Shown in pieces: positions 1 through 12,273 of a stretch of 64,000 nt of DNA. The notes under the pieces were generated by a model, which worked only from the letters and a program-made list of their open reading frames with translations, searched no databases and was not told the origin of the DNA. Where the stretch lies: assembly GCA_022592445.1 (NCBI GenBank), contig JABYQR010000175.1, positions 27,001 to 91,000 of the forward strand, given 5' to 3'. Source of the DNA: Cytidiella melzeri (Eukaryota > Basidiomycota > Agaricomycetes > Polyporales > Irpicaceae). A program made the translations under genes and the position numbers. Positions within the stretch are counted from its first letter, which is position 1. Each line of letters opens with the position of its first letter.

Positions 1-1123
1 GGTCAACTTACGTCGAGTAGAAGTAGGGCGCTCCGCCGAGAAGAAAAGTGAGTGTTACCTACACGCACATAAGTTTGCTGTATGACGGATAGAGAGACGC
101 TTACCCAAAAGTTGGTGAAGCAAGCCATGGATGCCAAGCTCACCAATGAAGCTTGGATCAGAACCGGTTCGGTGACTGCAAATTTGGCCATGGACCACAG
201 GATTCCGCCGTACGTCAGTCCGGTGTTGCGGACGGGATAGTCTGGCATGAGGGGGTAGAGCATCGCAAATGTGAATCCCTGGAGACCGATCGCGAGGTAA
301 AACACGATTCTCCACGAGACGAATTCGGCTATGAGCCCGGCGACCACTCGAGCGACGAGAATACCGAAGAGAAGGCCGGAGATGACAATCGAGACCACGG
401 AGGCGCGGCGGTGCGGTGGGGCGATGTCTGCTGCGAGCGGGACGAGGATTTGTGGTGTGCATGAGGCTGCGCCGATAAGGAAAGAAAGGATTTGGAAGGC
501 GACGAACGAGCGGGTGAAGGCGAGGCCAAAGGTGAGGGCGGTGCTGAGGGCAGTGAGGAGGAGGATGAGAGGGCGGCGACGGACGAGGTCGCCCAAGGGT
601 GCGATTAGTAAGAGACCGGCGGCATAGCTGATTAGAGTTCTCAGCTTCAAGAGTGGGTAGAACAGACGGCGAAGACGTACCCTCCTTGCAGAAGGGTAGG
701 TACATTAGATACTTTATTATAGGAGACGTCGAAGGCTAGCGATAGCTCGACTGAAGTGTTGTGTGAGCATCTGCTAGCTACCGGCGGAGAGTACTACTAT
801 GCTCACTTAGGATAGGCTGACACCAGTATAAATTACAGACGACTGGCAAGAACTGGGCGTCAGTGATTGGATAGCATAGAGTTGAGAGAGAACGCACTGA
901 AGGTGGTTGCAGCGGCGAAGACAATGTTGAGAAACAAACCAAAATGTGCAGGCTTTCCAGGGCTGTGTCGCAGGTGCTTTGGAACGGGGATGAGAAAGAA
1001 ATCTCGCGGGACGCTGTCGACCGTCGAGCTGGGGTGAGGCCTGTCCAGGCTCGTGGCTGGTGGCACATCTGCATGCGCCTCCTGGGCAGGCACTTCTCTT
1101 GTCCCTTGCTCTTGCTCTAACAT
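1..1123 (-). CDS. MFS transporter, 5' part (gene runs off left edge)
   Basis: This is a multi-pass major facilitator superfamily permease, probably a drug/solute:proton antiporter of the plasma membrane. Exons read from the sequence are 898-1123, 807-842, 681-750, 105-627 and 12-58, continuing left of base 1. The introns are 46-56 nt with GT..AG ends. The spliced frame gives a cytosolic N-terminus, a first membrane segment ending in NLYWCQPIL, then FDVSYNKVSN and LLQGGYAAGLLL, followed by the MFS loop GDLVRRRP between TM2 and TM3 and several more hydrophobic segments. The ATG at 1123 was chosen because it gives a short soluble tail before TM1; an in-frame ATG at 1201 is possible. The exon joins restore family-typical sequence at every junction, so the gene looks intact as far as it can be seen. 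The substrate cannot be predicted. Confidence 0.85.
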
Positions 1124-1741
1124 TGGTTGGATGAGCCTTTTGGTTGGCAGACAGTGTGTGCGATGGCGGCAGACAGCAGTCAAGTGTCTGTGGGAGAGCA
1201 AAGGCTCAGGAGAATTCCCACTGTGTATGCATTACAAAGCTACGTCGTGCCATGCGCAAGGAAGCCCATACAACTCGTTCACACGGCCAGAATATCCCGG
1301 AAAATTACTCAGCAAGAGTCTATGATAGGCTCCGGTTTGCGTACCTACTGTTGCCATGATCTTTTTTTTTTTTTAAATCATTGGTATTAAACGTCGGCGA
1401 GGCCAGGGACGATACTAACTATACGGCTGTACACCTAATACTCTACGTGTAACGGGGAGACTTGAAAGCCTAGACGCGCGATACGCGCGAGGGAAGTACA
1501 CTACCACATTATAAAATTAAGTTGCTGGTGGGAGCGTGCTCGAATGTGAATGCTTGAGACTGTTGCCATGATCACCGTGTACTCGTACAGGGTCGGCACA
1601 GACTCGAAGGCCTGCAAGTAATTCTCAAAAGATTCAGCAGGCTACTAGTATTTCATTTGGGCGATCGCAACTAGCGCGCGGGTCGACCACAGAGGTTTGC
1701 CTATTGACGGTGATGGCTGAAGAATGTCGTGAGTCTTCCAC

Positions 1742-1842
1742 AGCAACTTGGCGCAGGGGTAGCGCGCGGGGCTCATATCGACGGTCAGCGACCTCGAGAT
1801 TATGTAACCCCGAGGTCACTCGATCGAAACGAGTAGTTGCTA
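1742..1842 (+). tRNA. Initiator tRNA-Met (CAU) with 29-nt intron
   Basis: A full cloverleaf can be drawn. The acceptor stem AGCAACU/AGUUGCU is perfect. The D stem is GCGC/GCGC. The anticodon stem CGGGG/CCCCG carries the three stacked G:C pairs typical of initiators. The anticodon is CAU, and the T stem is ACUCG/CGAGU. The T loop is AUCGAAA, with A54 and A60 in place of T54 and a pyrimidine, and the first pair is A1:U72; both are hallmarks of eukaryotic initiator tRNA. Removing 29 nt after position 37 leaves a 72-nt tRNA. A T6 run follows directly as a Pol III terminator. An intron in an initiator tRNA is uncommon. Confidence 0.92.
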
Positions 1843-1848
1843 TTTTTT
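1843..1848 (+). terminator. Pol III T6 terminator of the initiator tRNA
   Basis: Six consecutive T residues begin immediately after the discriminator base of the tRNA, as expected for RNA polymerase III termination. Confidence 0.85.
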
Positions 1849-1849
1849 C

Positions 1850-2490
1850 TGCGAGCATGACGCTAAACTTTCTGAGTTGTTGATTACGGTTTGTCTCCCG
1901 TGCTTTGATTCCAGGTTGAGCAACCTTGTTATGACACTTGTCATTGACACGTTAACGTCCTAACGAGACATACTTTTTACATTTTACCACGTACCTACAC
2001 TCGTGCATTGCCAGCTTGAAGCAGCCCAAGGTAGTCATACAGTGGTGTTGTGAAGTCAGATTCTCTTAAATTGGCCCGTTGACTCGCAAATTAATGCATG
2101 GCAAGAGCATGTAAGGATGCTGCTTGCGATACGTATATCTGTTCCGTTCCCAGCGACAAGTCCGATTCAATTGCAAAACATTCATGAGTAGCCTACATTT
2201 AGTGAGTAGTCCCATTCATAACGTATGAAACTCAATCATTAACAGCTCTGCTTGCAACCTGAACAACATAGGCTACACCTTTTCGTACTTGGAAAACGGG
2301 ACAAACATGCCTGTAGAACCCGGTGTAGGTTCTCCAATTCAATCCAGAGTCCTTGAAATAGGGGTGCAGGTTGAGAGACTTATATTGGCATGTATGGGTC
2401 AGAAACAAGCGAGAATGCCTGCGGGATTGTGTGACCGTGCTCGATGCTAGCGTTTTCAACGGTGTCGCAGTTTTCTACATGAGAACAACA
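1850..2490. other. Intergenic, no gene recognised
   Basis: Only short ORFs without splice support or recognisable protein character are seen on either strand. Confidence 0.5.
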
Positions 2491-2771
2491 CTAGAAGAAT
2501 ATGGTGAGGAAAACGATGACGCCTAGTCCCACGATGCAAGCGATGAGACTATATGATGGCCCCAACTTCTTCTGCAAGGCGTAATTCCAATTTTGTAAGA
2601 TGAGCCTGCCAGCAGAAAGGTGTCGCTGACAGTCGACGCAATGAACAACGTCCATGCTAAAGTACAACTCATCAGTGTCAACATCTCGAAGCTAAGCTAA
2701 GTGATTTACATATATTACCTGGGTACGCCTTGAAGGCGGATAGCTCACTCTGTGCGGGAAGACTATCTCAA
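2491..2771 (-). CDS. Possible tail-anchored small protein, C-terminal exons only
   Basis: An open frame at 2491-2691 encodes a pair of cysteines (HCVDC), a short basic/amphipathic stretch and a C-terminal hydrophobic helix (YSLIACIVGLGVIVFLTIFF) ending directly at a stop, which is the layout of a tail-anchored membrane protein. A plausible 57-nt intron (2692-2748, GTGAGC..TTAG) joins it in frame to an exon reaching about 2771. A cysteine-rich stretch (KCRGNQCCVRL) lies in the same orientation near 2,890-2,930, but the splice path between the two could not be fixed. No family was recognised. The hydrophobic tail with an immediate stop is the main reason to list it. Confidence 0.35.
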
Positions 2772-2944
2772 CTGCAGATGAGTATTCAGTAACTATCTTA
2801 CCAGAACGTGGGAGCCTTTCCTTGAGAGAGTACACTCGCCAGAAGCAAGATATTCAGATGATGTCAGTAGCTGCATGGCTGGAAACATACCGAGGCGGAC
2901 ACAACATTGGTTTCCGCGACACTTTTCCGGGTAAGAGATGTCAG

Positions 2945-5408
2945 CTAACGCAAAAGAGGGGATTGGAGATCCATTCCGCTGGTAAGTGCTGAGCCAACAA
3001 CAAGCCCATCGACACTGCTAGAGAGCTCCACGTATCGGCATACACTATGGCAGTCGCCTACAGAGAGAGACGTCACGCCACTATCTGTACGAGACCAACC
3101 AACAATAAATTGGCAGCTTACGAGTTCGTTGATGTGCTCCCAGTGTCTGACATGAACACCTTGGTGTTTGCCGGATTCCCAGGCGACATCACCCCTACGC
3201 CATTTCATAGCTTAACGAGCTGCGAGCGGCACAAGATCAGTTTAGTCTGTCGAGATCCTTGCTGCCTTTTGCAGGATGGTCGAGCCTAATAGGGCCAATC
3301 TGTTGAACACAGTGTTGCCATCTAGCAGGAACAATGCCATCTACAGGGATAATTGAGCACGGCTCCTAAACATCCGTGCCTTGACAATACAACCAACGGC
3401 GTCCTGAGGCGCGCCATGGATCGACTTCGACGTTGGGTCGCGGTGTTCCACAGTCCTGTCAGGCATTGTTCAAGCCATTTCGGTATCTCGAAGCATGCCT
3501 GCCGCTCACAAGGCAGGTGCAGTGAAGTCAGCGCTGACCGTGCCCTCCAATGCATGGATAAGATAATCAAAGAGCTCACTTTTGACGCCTCAAGAAGAGA
3601 AAGGTACTTCACTTGTTGAAAGGGCTCGGCTCTATAGCCTCGCCATTCGTAAGGTTTCCAAACGAGGCAAACTGACGACAGTTTCTACCTATGTCAGCCA
3701 TGAATGTAACTGTACACCTCGAGTGAGCCTCCATGATTTCGTGACAAAAATACTTCCTGTGTGGTGTAGTACGCAGTGGCATCTGTGGCTTACCCAGCGA
3801 CTTCCCAGAAGGATTGTTGAGCGACCAGGCTCAGTGAGTAAAAGACGACCTGATCGGTTGTTACGACATTCGACTTCAGCGGTCGCCCACGATGTCATGA
3901 TGAACATTGAGCAGTGAGACCTGCACCGCATGAGTTCGGCTGTCGTTAGCTCTTGTATGGAGGGACAGATGAGTGAGCGGCAAGGACTGCGCTGCCGGGT
4001 CGGTGGGCCAATGAATCCTGGAAGATATACTCAGGCTTGCAGTCAGGAACAGCTAATACACGCACCTCCATCAGAGAAAGCCATGTGACTGGGAGGTCCG
4101 TCGAGCCAGCGGTCGAACTCATGAGGGATCTAGTCGGGGTCAGTTGTATCCAGAACTGAGCGGTTCAATCCAGCTGGCAGAGAGGATCTTCCAACCATAT
4201 GAGCATGTTGCTATTAATCCTGGCGGGCCAGCCCAATGTAAGATCTAAGACGAGCTCGAGTGAAAGAAACAACCTAGGCTGAAAGACGTACTGCCTGATT
4301 GAAGACAGGCCATGGTTATGGGACGCGCACTAATTTCCGCATGGAGGTTTTGTTGACATCGAAAGCGACGTTACGTGGACAATCAAGAACTGATGTACGG
4401 CGAGCGGACTGCTAGAGGGACGAAGGAGGTCTATAATAATTCGCCTTTTGAGCGAGCTGACCAGAAACTGAACGAGTATGAAGATTAGAACAACCAGACG
4501 CTTTTCATGCCACAGCCTATGAGCATCAGAAGACGGACGGCTTGTTTGAAGAGCTCAGATGGATATGTTTGCGTAGGAGAGGGGCATCGAGGGATAATCC
4601 ACACTTGACTATTACCGTTATGTGCTGATTTAAAGCCTTGCAACGGTCAGACGGATAATATGCAGTGGCTCTGACTATTCCAGGAAGGCTCACCATTGCA
4701 AAGACCAACCACGAGCAGATTGTACTGTAAGCCGAAGACGGCAGCATCTAGGGGTTCATTCGACCAGTAGTTGGTGTCATTGCACTTTCTGAGCTACGAC
4801 ATAGCTACTGGTTGAGGTACCGGGTACAGTGCCCCGCGCCAAGAATCGACATGCGTCAGGAGCACTTAAAAATTGTCAGATTAGCTTAGATTTTTCGGAT
4901 TTGGAAGGAAACTGGCCAGGCTACACGCCCAGGCGAAGCCTGGGTGCTGGAGTATGTTTTGGTCTGTATGTACTGTACAGCGTTTCATCACGTCGCGGCA
5001 ATATGTCCCGCGCGTGCATCACTCCGACAAAATAATTATTGATGCTGTCGACATACTCCTTGGGATAGCACACCGATGTCCGAGTAAGATCGTGCGTAGA
5101 CTCGCTCTGTAGGACCTGTGAACAGCGTAACGACAATGGATGTACAATTGTAGTAAATATCCAGCCTTGGTGCTCACAGTGTGTGCCAGATGTAGAATAA
5201 TTTTGATATCCAGACCATCGCACCGACAGCATCCATTAATTAGAATTCAATTTTGTTCACACTGTCGCACCGACACGATATATTAGAATAATTCGATTAT
5301 GCTATTGACGACAATGGTAAAAATGACAGTAGACGAGAGCGAGGAAGCAACAGTATAGCACATGCGGAAACGAACACAAATAAGAGCAAGGCAGCAAGCC
5401 GACCGCGA
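2945..5408. other. Gene-poor stretch
   Basis: About 2.4 kb on both strands holds only ORFs of up to 111 codons, with no recognisable family, no convincing splice-linked frame and no transposon ends. It may hold non-coding RNA or decayed sequence; nothing specific can be supported. Confidence 0.5.
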
Positions 5409-6837
5409 TCACACCACGACAGACGCCATGTAGTTGTTGACGGCGCGCTGAATGGGCAGAAGATCAGCAGGGCCTGAGGGAAGGGCTCCGTCGCGAATGG
5501 AGAACAAACGGAGGTCAGCCTTGAGACAAAGATCGAAGTACCTGAGGCATTGTTAGTATGTACTACCCGGGAATCAGCGCGAACTCACTCCTTGAGCAGC
5601 GCGGCGGCCTGGGCATCGGAAGTCGACTTCGCCTTGGTCTGGACGGTTGCCTTCTGGAGTTCGTCGTCGACATACTTCCAGAAGCTGTCGTCCTTTTTGG
5701 CGCGTGCATCGGCGGTGCTTGTGCCTTCGGTGGCGTTGGCTTGAACTTGGCGATGCTTGAGGTAACACTGACGCTGAAGGTTGGGGTTAGCGCAATAGGG
5801 AGCGTACTGATATGACACTTACAAGGAAGGCGAAGCGAGTATAGTGAGAGCAGTCAGTATTGATATACTCCGGCGCGATCTCGTTGACCATGGCGATAAT
5901 GTCCTGAGCCCCTGTGCGGGGCTTGAGTTTGTCCGTGCTCGAGACGAGCGAGGCTGCGATCTGTAGTGTGATAGTAATGATCAGTGTGTGCCAAATTGTG
6001 CGCGTCGAAGAGCAAATGAGTGAACTTACGATGGCTTTGATGTCCGAACGATGGCGGGTCATCGCGTTGCTGACGGTCGTCCGAATGATCCTCCATTTCT
6101 CCATGGAGTGCAGGGTTGCACGGTCGAGCTTGAACCACTCGGGGGACTCTTTGATGAAGTTCACGAATGTGGTCAGTGCCAGCGTATGTAGCATATCGCG
6201 CGACTCACCATGACAATATCGACCGCGTTCTTGAGGTAGGCCGGGATATTCGGACTCACCATCACCACCAAAACCTGATCTTGAACGTGCGCCTGCAGGT
6301 GCTTGAGAATTGGTCAGTTGGTGCGCGATGGTGAGCGATACGCACCTTGTAGGACTTGGACTGCAGCGTTTCCGTGGTCTTCGACAAGAAGTGGGCCTTG
6401 ACAAGGATGTAAGTCTCAATGCTCCTCTGGTCAGCATCGAGCTGTGATGCGAATGGGTAAGCAATATGGTATCACGACAGGTGAGCACTTACCTGGCTGA
6501 AATAGTCAGCTGCGGTCTCCTCGAGTTGGTACTCTAAGCATCTGCTGCGCGCGAACAACAACGCCTGCTTCTTGCGTTCGGGTCCCATATCGGGGGAGCT
6601 GTCACGGCGGCGACGACGGATAGAGCCAACGGGGAAAGGGCCAGTGCTGATCGAGGAGGTGGATTCGGTGCCATCCGATCGAGAAAAGTGTGGAACGTGG
6701 TCGAGTCCATCGTCGGTCTCGCTAGTGCTGGCAGGATGATAACTTAGAGACGGGGGAGGGAAGGACAGGCTTGAGGCCGCGGTGGTATTGAGCGACAGGT
6801 GCTCGTTAGCACAGAAGAGGTCGTCGAAGACACTCAT
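5409..6837 (-). CDS. Uncharacterised seven-exon protein, 368 aa
   Basis: The function is not recognised. Exons are 6493-6837, 6346-6441, 6209-6301, 6030-6146, 5823-5960, 5589-5773 and 5409-5541, with introns of 44-69 nt, all GT..AG. The sum is 369 codons including the stop. The first ~95 residues are Ser/Pro/Thr-rich and disordered-looking, followed by a basic patch (IRRRRR). The rest is a soluble, mostly helical protein without signal peptide or membrane segment (EETAADYFSQ, WKYVDDELQKA). Seven cleanly phased exons argue for a real, intact gene. The start at 6837 is preferred over an in-frame ATG at 6882 because a TATA-like box lies at 6900-6905, which leaves about 60 bp for a leader. It lies next to the transposon gene that ends at 7012 but shows no transposase character. 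Confidence 0.8.
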
Positions 6838-6899
6838 CGAGGGCGTTGAGCGACGAGCAACCAGCGCGACCTGGAGAAACATGGCAAGCGCTCAAATCG

Positions 6900-6905
6900 A
6901 TATAA
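6900..6905 (-). promoter_or_regulatory. TATA-like box
   Basis: TTATAT on the minus strand lies 63 bp upstream of the ATG at 6837, a plausible core promoter distance for a short-leader fungal gene. Confidence 0.35.
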
Positions 6906-7011
6906 GCGCACCAATGTTAACCTTTGTTTGGTCAACAATGAGGCCACAGGAAATGAGATTGCGAGAGACGCAAGTGAACATGAGCCTCTATTTCTAAACT
7001 ACAATACATTA

Positions 7012-10000
7012 TTACATATTATTGTTATCGTTATTGGGCCCAAACGGCGATGCATGGGTCCAGCGCGAGAAGCGATTGAAGGATTGAGGCTCCAGAGGCC
7101 CTGAAGGGTGTGTTTGCTGGTTGATTGGTATGTCTTGAATGGTGTGTGACGGGTGCGGCAGCGGAAATGGTGTTTGCGTGTTTATGGTGTGTGTTGGGTG
7201 AGGAAAGGAGAATGTAGATTGGGATGGGGGCATGAATGCAGGTGGGAAGTATGGTAATTCCCCGGACTCAGAGATGTGAGGACCTGGCTGTGCTGCTGGC
7301 CAAGAAAGTGAACGCTGCCACTGTGAATCAGCATATGCAGCACCAGTATAGCTCTCATGATGTTGAGATTGAGAGCTGGAAGCGATTGGATTAGCTTGAA
7401 AACCTCCGCCTGCTTGCTTCTGCCCACAGAAAATGAGAGCATGCACTATAATTGCAGGATCTGGAACTCACATCCATTTCTGTTACCTTGCGCTTTGCAC
7501 CTCGTTTGGATGAGCTCCGTTGAGGTGTTTCAAATGGTCGTGCAGTCACAACCCTGCTATCTGCATGTCATGAAAACAATTATTAGTGTGTGTATGGGTG
7601 TACCCTTACGCACTGGCACTTACCCCTGTTTGCTTCACTCTCTTGAGAGGCAAAAGGAGTGTAGGTACCTGGTAAAGGCTGTGTCACGACGTTGGACACA
7701 TTGAACGCGGCTGGAGTGATCGGTGTTGTAATCCTTGTGGTGCTGGAAGGTGGAAGTGCAGCTTTTGATGCAGCTTTTCGAGCTCCCATGTGCTTCACAG
7801 CTGCTTTCCGCACTTCTAAAACTGCTGTGTCAGGGATAACTGGCTCAGCCCGTCGTAGCAATGAAGGAAGAGCTTTAGCAATCTGCTCGTAGTTGTGAAT
7901 TGAGTAGATATTGAGTAAGAAGTGAGGTGTCTCTGCATGCTGAGCAATTTGCTTGGTACGATGCTCTGTGAAGGTGCGTTCTTGCCGAGTAGGATGCAAT
8001 GTCACTCCTATGCATTGGGAGTCCGAGTCTGTGCAATTGTGCTGGGTATTGACTGCACATATGATGTCCTGCAATAATCCCTGACTGAGCACATACAGCT
8101 GTACAATTGAGTCCAACATACCTGGAGTGTGAGAAGGGCAGTGTCTTGTGTCAAGGTCAGTCGAGGGACTCGAAGCTTCTCATGTTGTGTGTCCTCTATC
8201 TTGAACAGCTGAACAGAGATGTGAGAAACTTGGGAGACATTTTCCAGTGGCACCAGCATCTCAATAACACGTGCAAACTTGTACTAAGAGCAGGAGAAGA
8301 TTCAATAATAGTGAAACATTTACCAAAACTAAGATAGCTCACCTGATTATCACCATACTTAACAAGAATATCTTTCCCAGTGACAGCTTTATCGCCGTTG
8401 ATGAGAGTCATAGACTCAACCTTGAAGTAGCGTCGTGTGTCCAGTCCATGGGCAGCAAGTTGAGCTGAGGGTGAGCTGCTAGTGACTGTTGAGGAGTATG
8501 TTTGTGCCCATGTAACAGACATCAAATGTCTCTGCTGTGACTTGGGTAGGTGTGCAGATCCTAGCATAATTATCAGTATAGTCACAGAGATAGTGTAGCA
8601 TCTTCAGAATCATACCAGAAATAACAGGCTTGGTTTCTTTATAACCCAGGTGTGCTTTCTCTTCTGGATGATCCCTCATGTAGTCCCGGACTCCATGACC
8701 TGCAGATCTCCAAGTCTTCTTCTCGGCATCATACCAGAATCCACCAAGGGCCACATGCTTGACAGCGTCCTGTGCAGCAAAGGTCTTACAGGAGTCGTGA
8801 CTGGGTGATTGCCGATTGCTGTGGATGCATGAAAGCCGGAATACGTGGTTGAAGCTCTCATAGCGTTCTGTTGAAAAGAGAATGGCAGGGCCAAAACGGC
8901 GGATGTATGCTGGAAGATGGACTAGGAAGTGGAATTTTGGCTTGGTGATGAGAATGCTCGGTGCACATTTTGCAGTGATATTGAGAAGGTCTTGAATGGT
9001 CCTAGATAGATGGGCCTACAGCAGCAATGAGATAGTGCAACACCATAAAATAAAATGAAACATGCCAAGTATACTTCTCGGTCCTCAATACTTGTATGCC
9101 AGAGAAGAACAACCAGTTCTCCAATCACATTCCATCCATCAAGTACATCCTGAGGAACTAGGTCATGAATGAGGAATGGCATTACTTGAGCAAGGCTCTT
9201 GAAATGCTTTCCAATAAGACCCCCACGGTAATGGCAGATGTATGCTGGAACAAACGCAGGGAGATTGAGGCCATGCACCGCGAGTGACTCCATTCGTGCT
9301 TCAAGTAAAGCAAGCGACTTTGCTTTTTCGATGATATGAACAGTCTGGCCCCAGAAGTACTTGACAACACCTAGCAGCACTGTGTGTAGTATCTCAGTAG
9401 GTGTATCCATGTGAATGTTAACTCCTTGAATGATATATGAGATCAATGGTAACATGAATATTGTGGAAACTGACCGGCTAGTCCAAGCAATGGGTTAATC
9501 CAGTCATCCACGGAATGTGGCTGAAGTAGGCGATCTAGCTCTGTCTCAAGCTGCTTTGTATTGCATCCTCAGATGCCTGGGAATTGTCTGGCCGTGCCTT
9601 CCGAAGCTGTTTACCCATCTCAATCAAGGTATGAATGATGCTGTGAAGTCCTGAGTCCCAAACACCAGTGGCCTGACGTGCGCTGTCAACCTTGCTCTGA
9701 GCTCCAGGGAGAACAGACATGCTGAGCTGTCTTCGAATTTCTGCGTCTGTTTCATGTGGTGTTCGAAGTGGGCCTTCCTACAGTAGCACAAAAAATCAGG
9801 TTCCCAACCTTGACTCTTGAAAAGAAAATAGAGAGAAAGAAACATACAGAGAATAACTCAAGAAAGCCTTCTTCTGAGGCTTTATGAGCCTTGGTACCAC
9901 CAACTTTGCAAGTTCGGCAAAAGAGATTACAACCAAGCCCGTTGTGACTGCATTCCTCTGCTTGCATGGGATTGTCGCCACCAAAAAAAAAGCCATATGG

Positions 10001-11996
10001 AAGCAACAAAACCTCTTCGTCATACTTGCAGTCCCAGGCCTCAACACCATTCTGGGCTGCTGAACTATTTGAGAAGTAAGTAAAAAGTACCAGTGTAATT
10101 TTTCTGCAGCAGAATTCAGGACTGTACTTACTTTATGGAGTCACAGACAGCCTTTGCAAGCTCTATTGGAGACGCATGTGGTGATGATGAGACAAACTTG
10201 ATCGAGAATTCCTTTTCTATCATCTCCCGTGGCAAGTTTGCGTTAGAGGCGTAGACAACATGATGCTTGTTCCACTGCTTTGAAACATTGCCAGAAACAT
10301 CATCGATGAACACGATGACTGGGACAGCGTAGCACATCCTGCCCTTGGCAAGTTGTCGAATGGGATTTGGCATTTTTTCGGCGTATTTCCGAGACTCATC
10401 TGTGCAAATTAAGTTAAGTGAGAAAGTCACTAAGTGGGTTTATTGAGACATACCAGAGAACAGCTGGACATGTTCAGGATATGACCCATACAATTTGTCA
10501 AAGGGAACCTTGAAGGTAGCCACAGGACATAGCATCTGTCGGTTGCTCACAACAAAACCACGCTATATTTAATCAACCAGTGAGCAAAAATACATCCAAT
10601 TGAAGATGTACCTTACCTCAGTCCAAGAAACGCTACGGCCTAATGCTGTAAGTGTCTCTGGTGTGCCTCCAGCAGTTGGGATTGGGTCTCGTCGTGAACT
10701 ACAACAATCCACAAAGAACCGCTCCGGTATAAAATAGGACGTGTCGGATCGCTGAAGCAGCTCCTGAGTGAAAAAGATCTTTCCTTCAACCCTTACAGCA
10801 GGCGTGACAATGCCTTCAGGGCCATCGCGAAGCATCTTGAAACCATGCTGTGCTTCAGACATATACCCTCCACGGTCTTCAGGAAAGTCGGACATTGCAA
10901 ATCGAGTCAAAGGATTTGCGTAATCCTAAAACAGGTTCAGATTGAGATTTGATTACAAGATATACAATCCGTACCTTTGCAACCGCAGCCCCAATATCAT
11001 TGATGTAGAAGATATTGCCGCTAGGACTTACAACCTTCTTTGTGGGATCTCCAACCAGACGACGGAGGTCCTGGCGCATTTTCTTGATAGCGTACAAGGT
11101 CGGAACGTCACGTGCGTGTAATGCCTTGGCCCATCTAAGCATTGCACTGATTTGTGCATCCGAGAACCGCAGACGCGGAGATGTTAACAAGAGGTCTGTG
11201 AGAAAGAGCTGATGGAAATTAGTAGCTATCTGACCGTAGGATCTCACTCATACTTACTGACTTGGACGGCCATGGAAAGAACGATGTATCCTGAGCAGAT
11301 GGCTGACTTGAGTGTGAAAACGCTGGTATGCCTATGATGAATTGTCAGCAGGACATTTTCATCATGTAATACCTCATACCTAGATAGGACGGCTCATCTT
11401 CTCCTATGGTATCCTGCTCAATAGCGCTGCCTACGTGCTCATCTTGCAAATCATCCTCAAACAGCTCATAGTCCGCATCCAATGTCTCATCGCGCTCAGC
11501 ACTATCGGCAGCAAATTCCTCCTCCTCCTCCTCCTCCTCCCCCTCCCCCTCCTCCTCATTCACCTCTAACACGCCAACACTGTGCTCACGACTTTGGGGT
11601 TGCCAGAGCTCACCGAATGGGACTGGATCTTGAGACGTGTCCACCAGGTGCTCTTCCTCCTGGAATGTGTCTGAAGACTCCTCAATTCCTTGCATTTCTT
11701 GCCTCTGTAGTTCTGTATCTTGCAGCTTCGCGCGCTCCATGTTGGCCTCTTGTAGCTGCTGACGGTACTGGAGGCGCTGCTGATGCCGGGCTGTAGATTC
11801 ATGGCCCTGAGCGTAGCGGCGTGCCATTGTGAGTGGAAGACCATTTGTGGGGCTCGGACACAATAAGCACGTCACTTGGTCCTTGGGGCCTATAGACCAC
11901 ACTGTGTAGAAATTATTGACGTGTGTAGAGAAACAGAGCCAATCTCAAGTACGCACCTGTAGGGTCTAAGCCATAAGCTGGAGTATTTGCAGACAT
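7012..11996 (-). pseudogene. CACTA/Tnp2-like transposon protein, 16 exons, one frameshift
   Basis: The transposase-type protein is spread over 16 exons: 11957-11996, 11380-11889, 11258-11331, 10975-11208, 10617-10925, 10454-10562, 10132-10399, 9848-10064, 9475-9777, 9075-9424, 8616-9015, 8343-8560, 8122-8283, 7624-8068, 7472-7560 and 7012-7419. The N-terminus has a Cys/His finger-like patch (CLLCPSP, then RR..H..H). A Glu-rich acidic run follows, then a core with FIDDVSGN, NANLPREM and DTPTEILHTVLLG. I read this core as an RNase-H-like fold resembling CACTA (Tnp2/EnSpm) enzymes, but the similarity is distant. Sequences of this kind are repeated in many agaricomycete genomes. A one-base deletion near 9540 shifts the frame so that a TAG ends the frame inside exon 9; all other joins keep frame. 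The tail is Pro/His/Ser-rich. Terminal repeats of the element were not found. Confidence 0.7.
11518..11557 (-). repeat. CTC-rich microsatellite coding a Glu run
   Basis: Tandem CTC/CCT units on the plus strand encode the polyglutamate stretch of exon 2 of the transposon gene on the minus strand. The proline run in the opposite frame is only its shadow. Confidence 0.7.
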
Positions 11997-12273
11997 GCTG
12001 ACTGATGAGCAAAGGTAGCACAATCACAACGTAAGTTGGGTCAGATTGTGCAATACAAGACTGTTTTACTCACCTTTTGCAATGTTTCTCAAGCTTCGTG
12101 CACACGTCGTAGAGAAAGGAGAGGACTGTACGAGCCCATCGATGCGTTTGAGATCGACGGAGAAGCGCACGTGACCGTGCGAACTCCCTTGGCGTTGGCT
12201 TTCTCCCCTCTGTCAACGTTTTGCTCAGCGTTGCCAGCCCTCTCCACATCTCCCACTCTCCTCCTCCTCGACC

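Noticed and set aside
11482..11796. Polyproline ORF on the plus strand
   Set aside because: It is the antisense reading of the CTC microsatellite that encodes the Glu run of the transposon gene.
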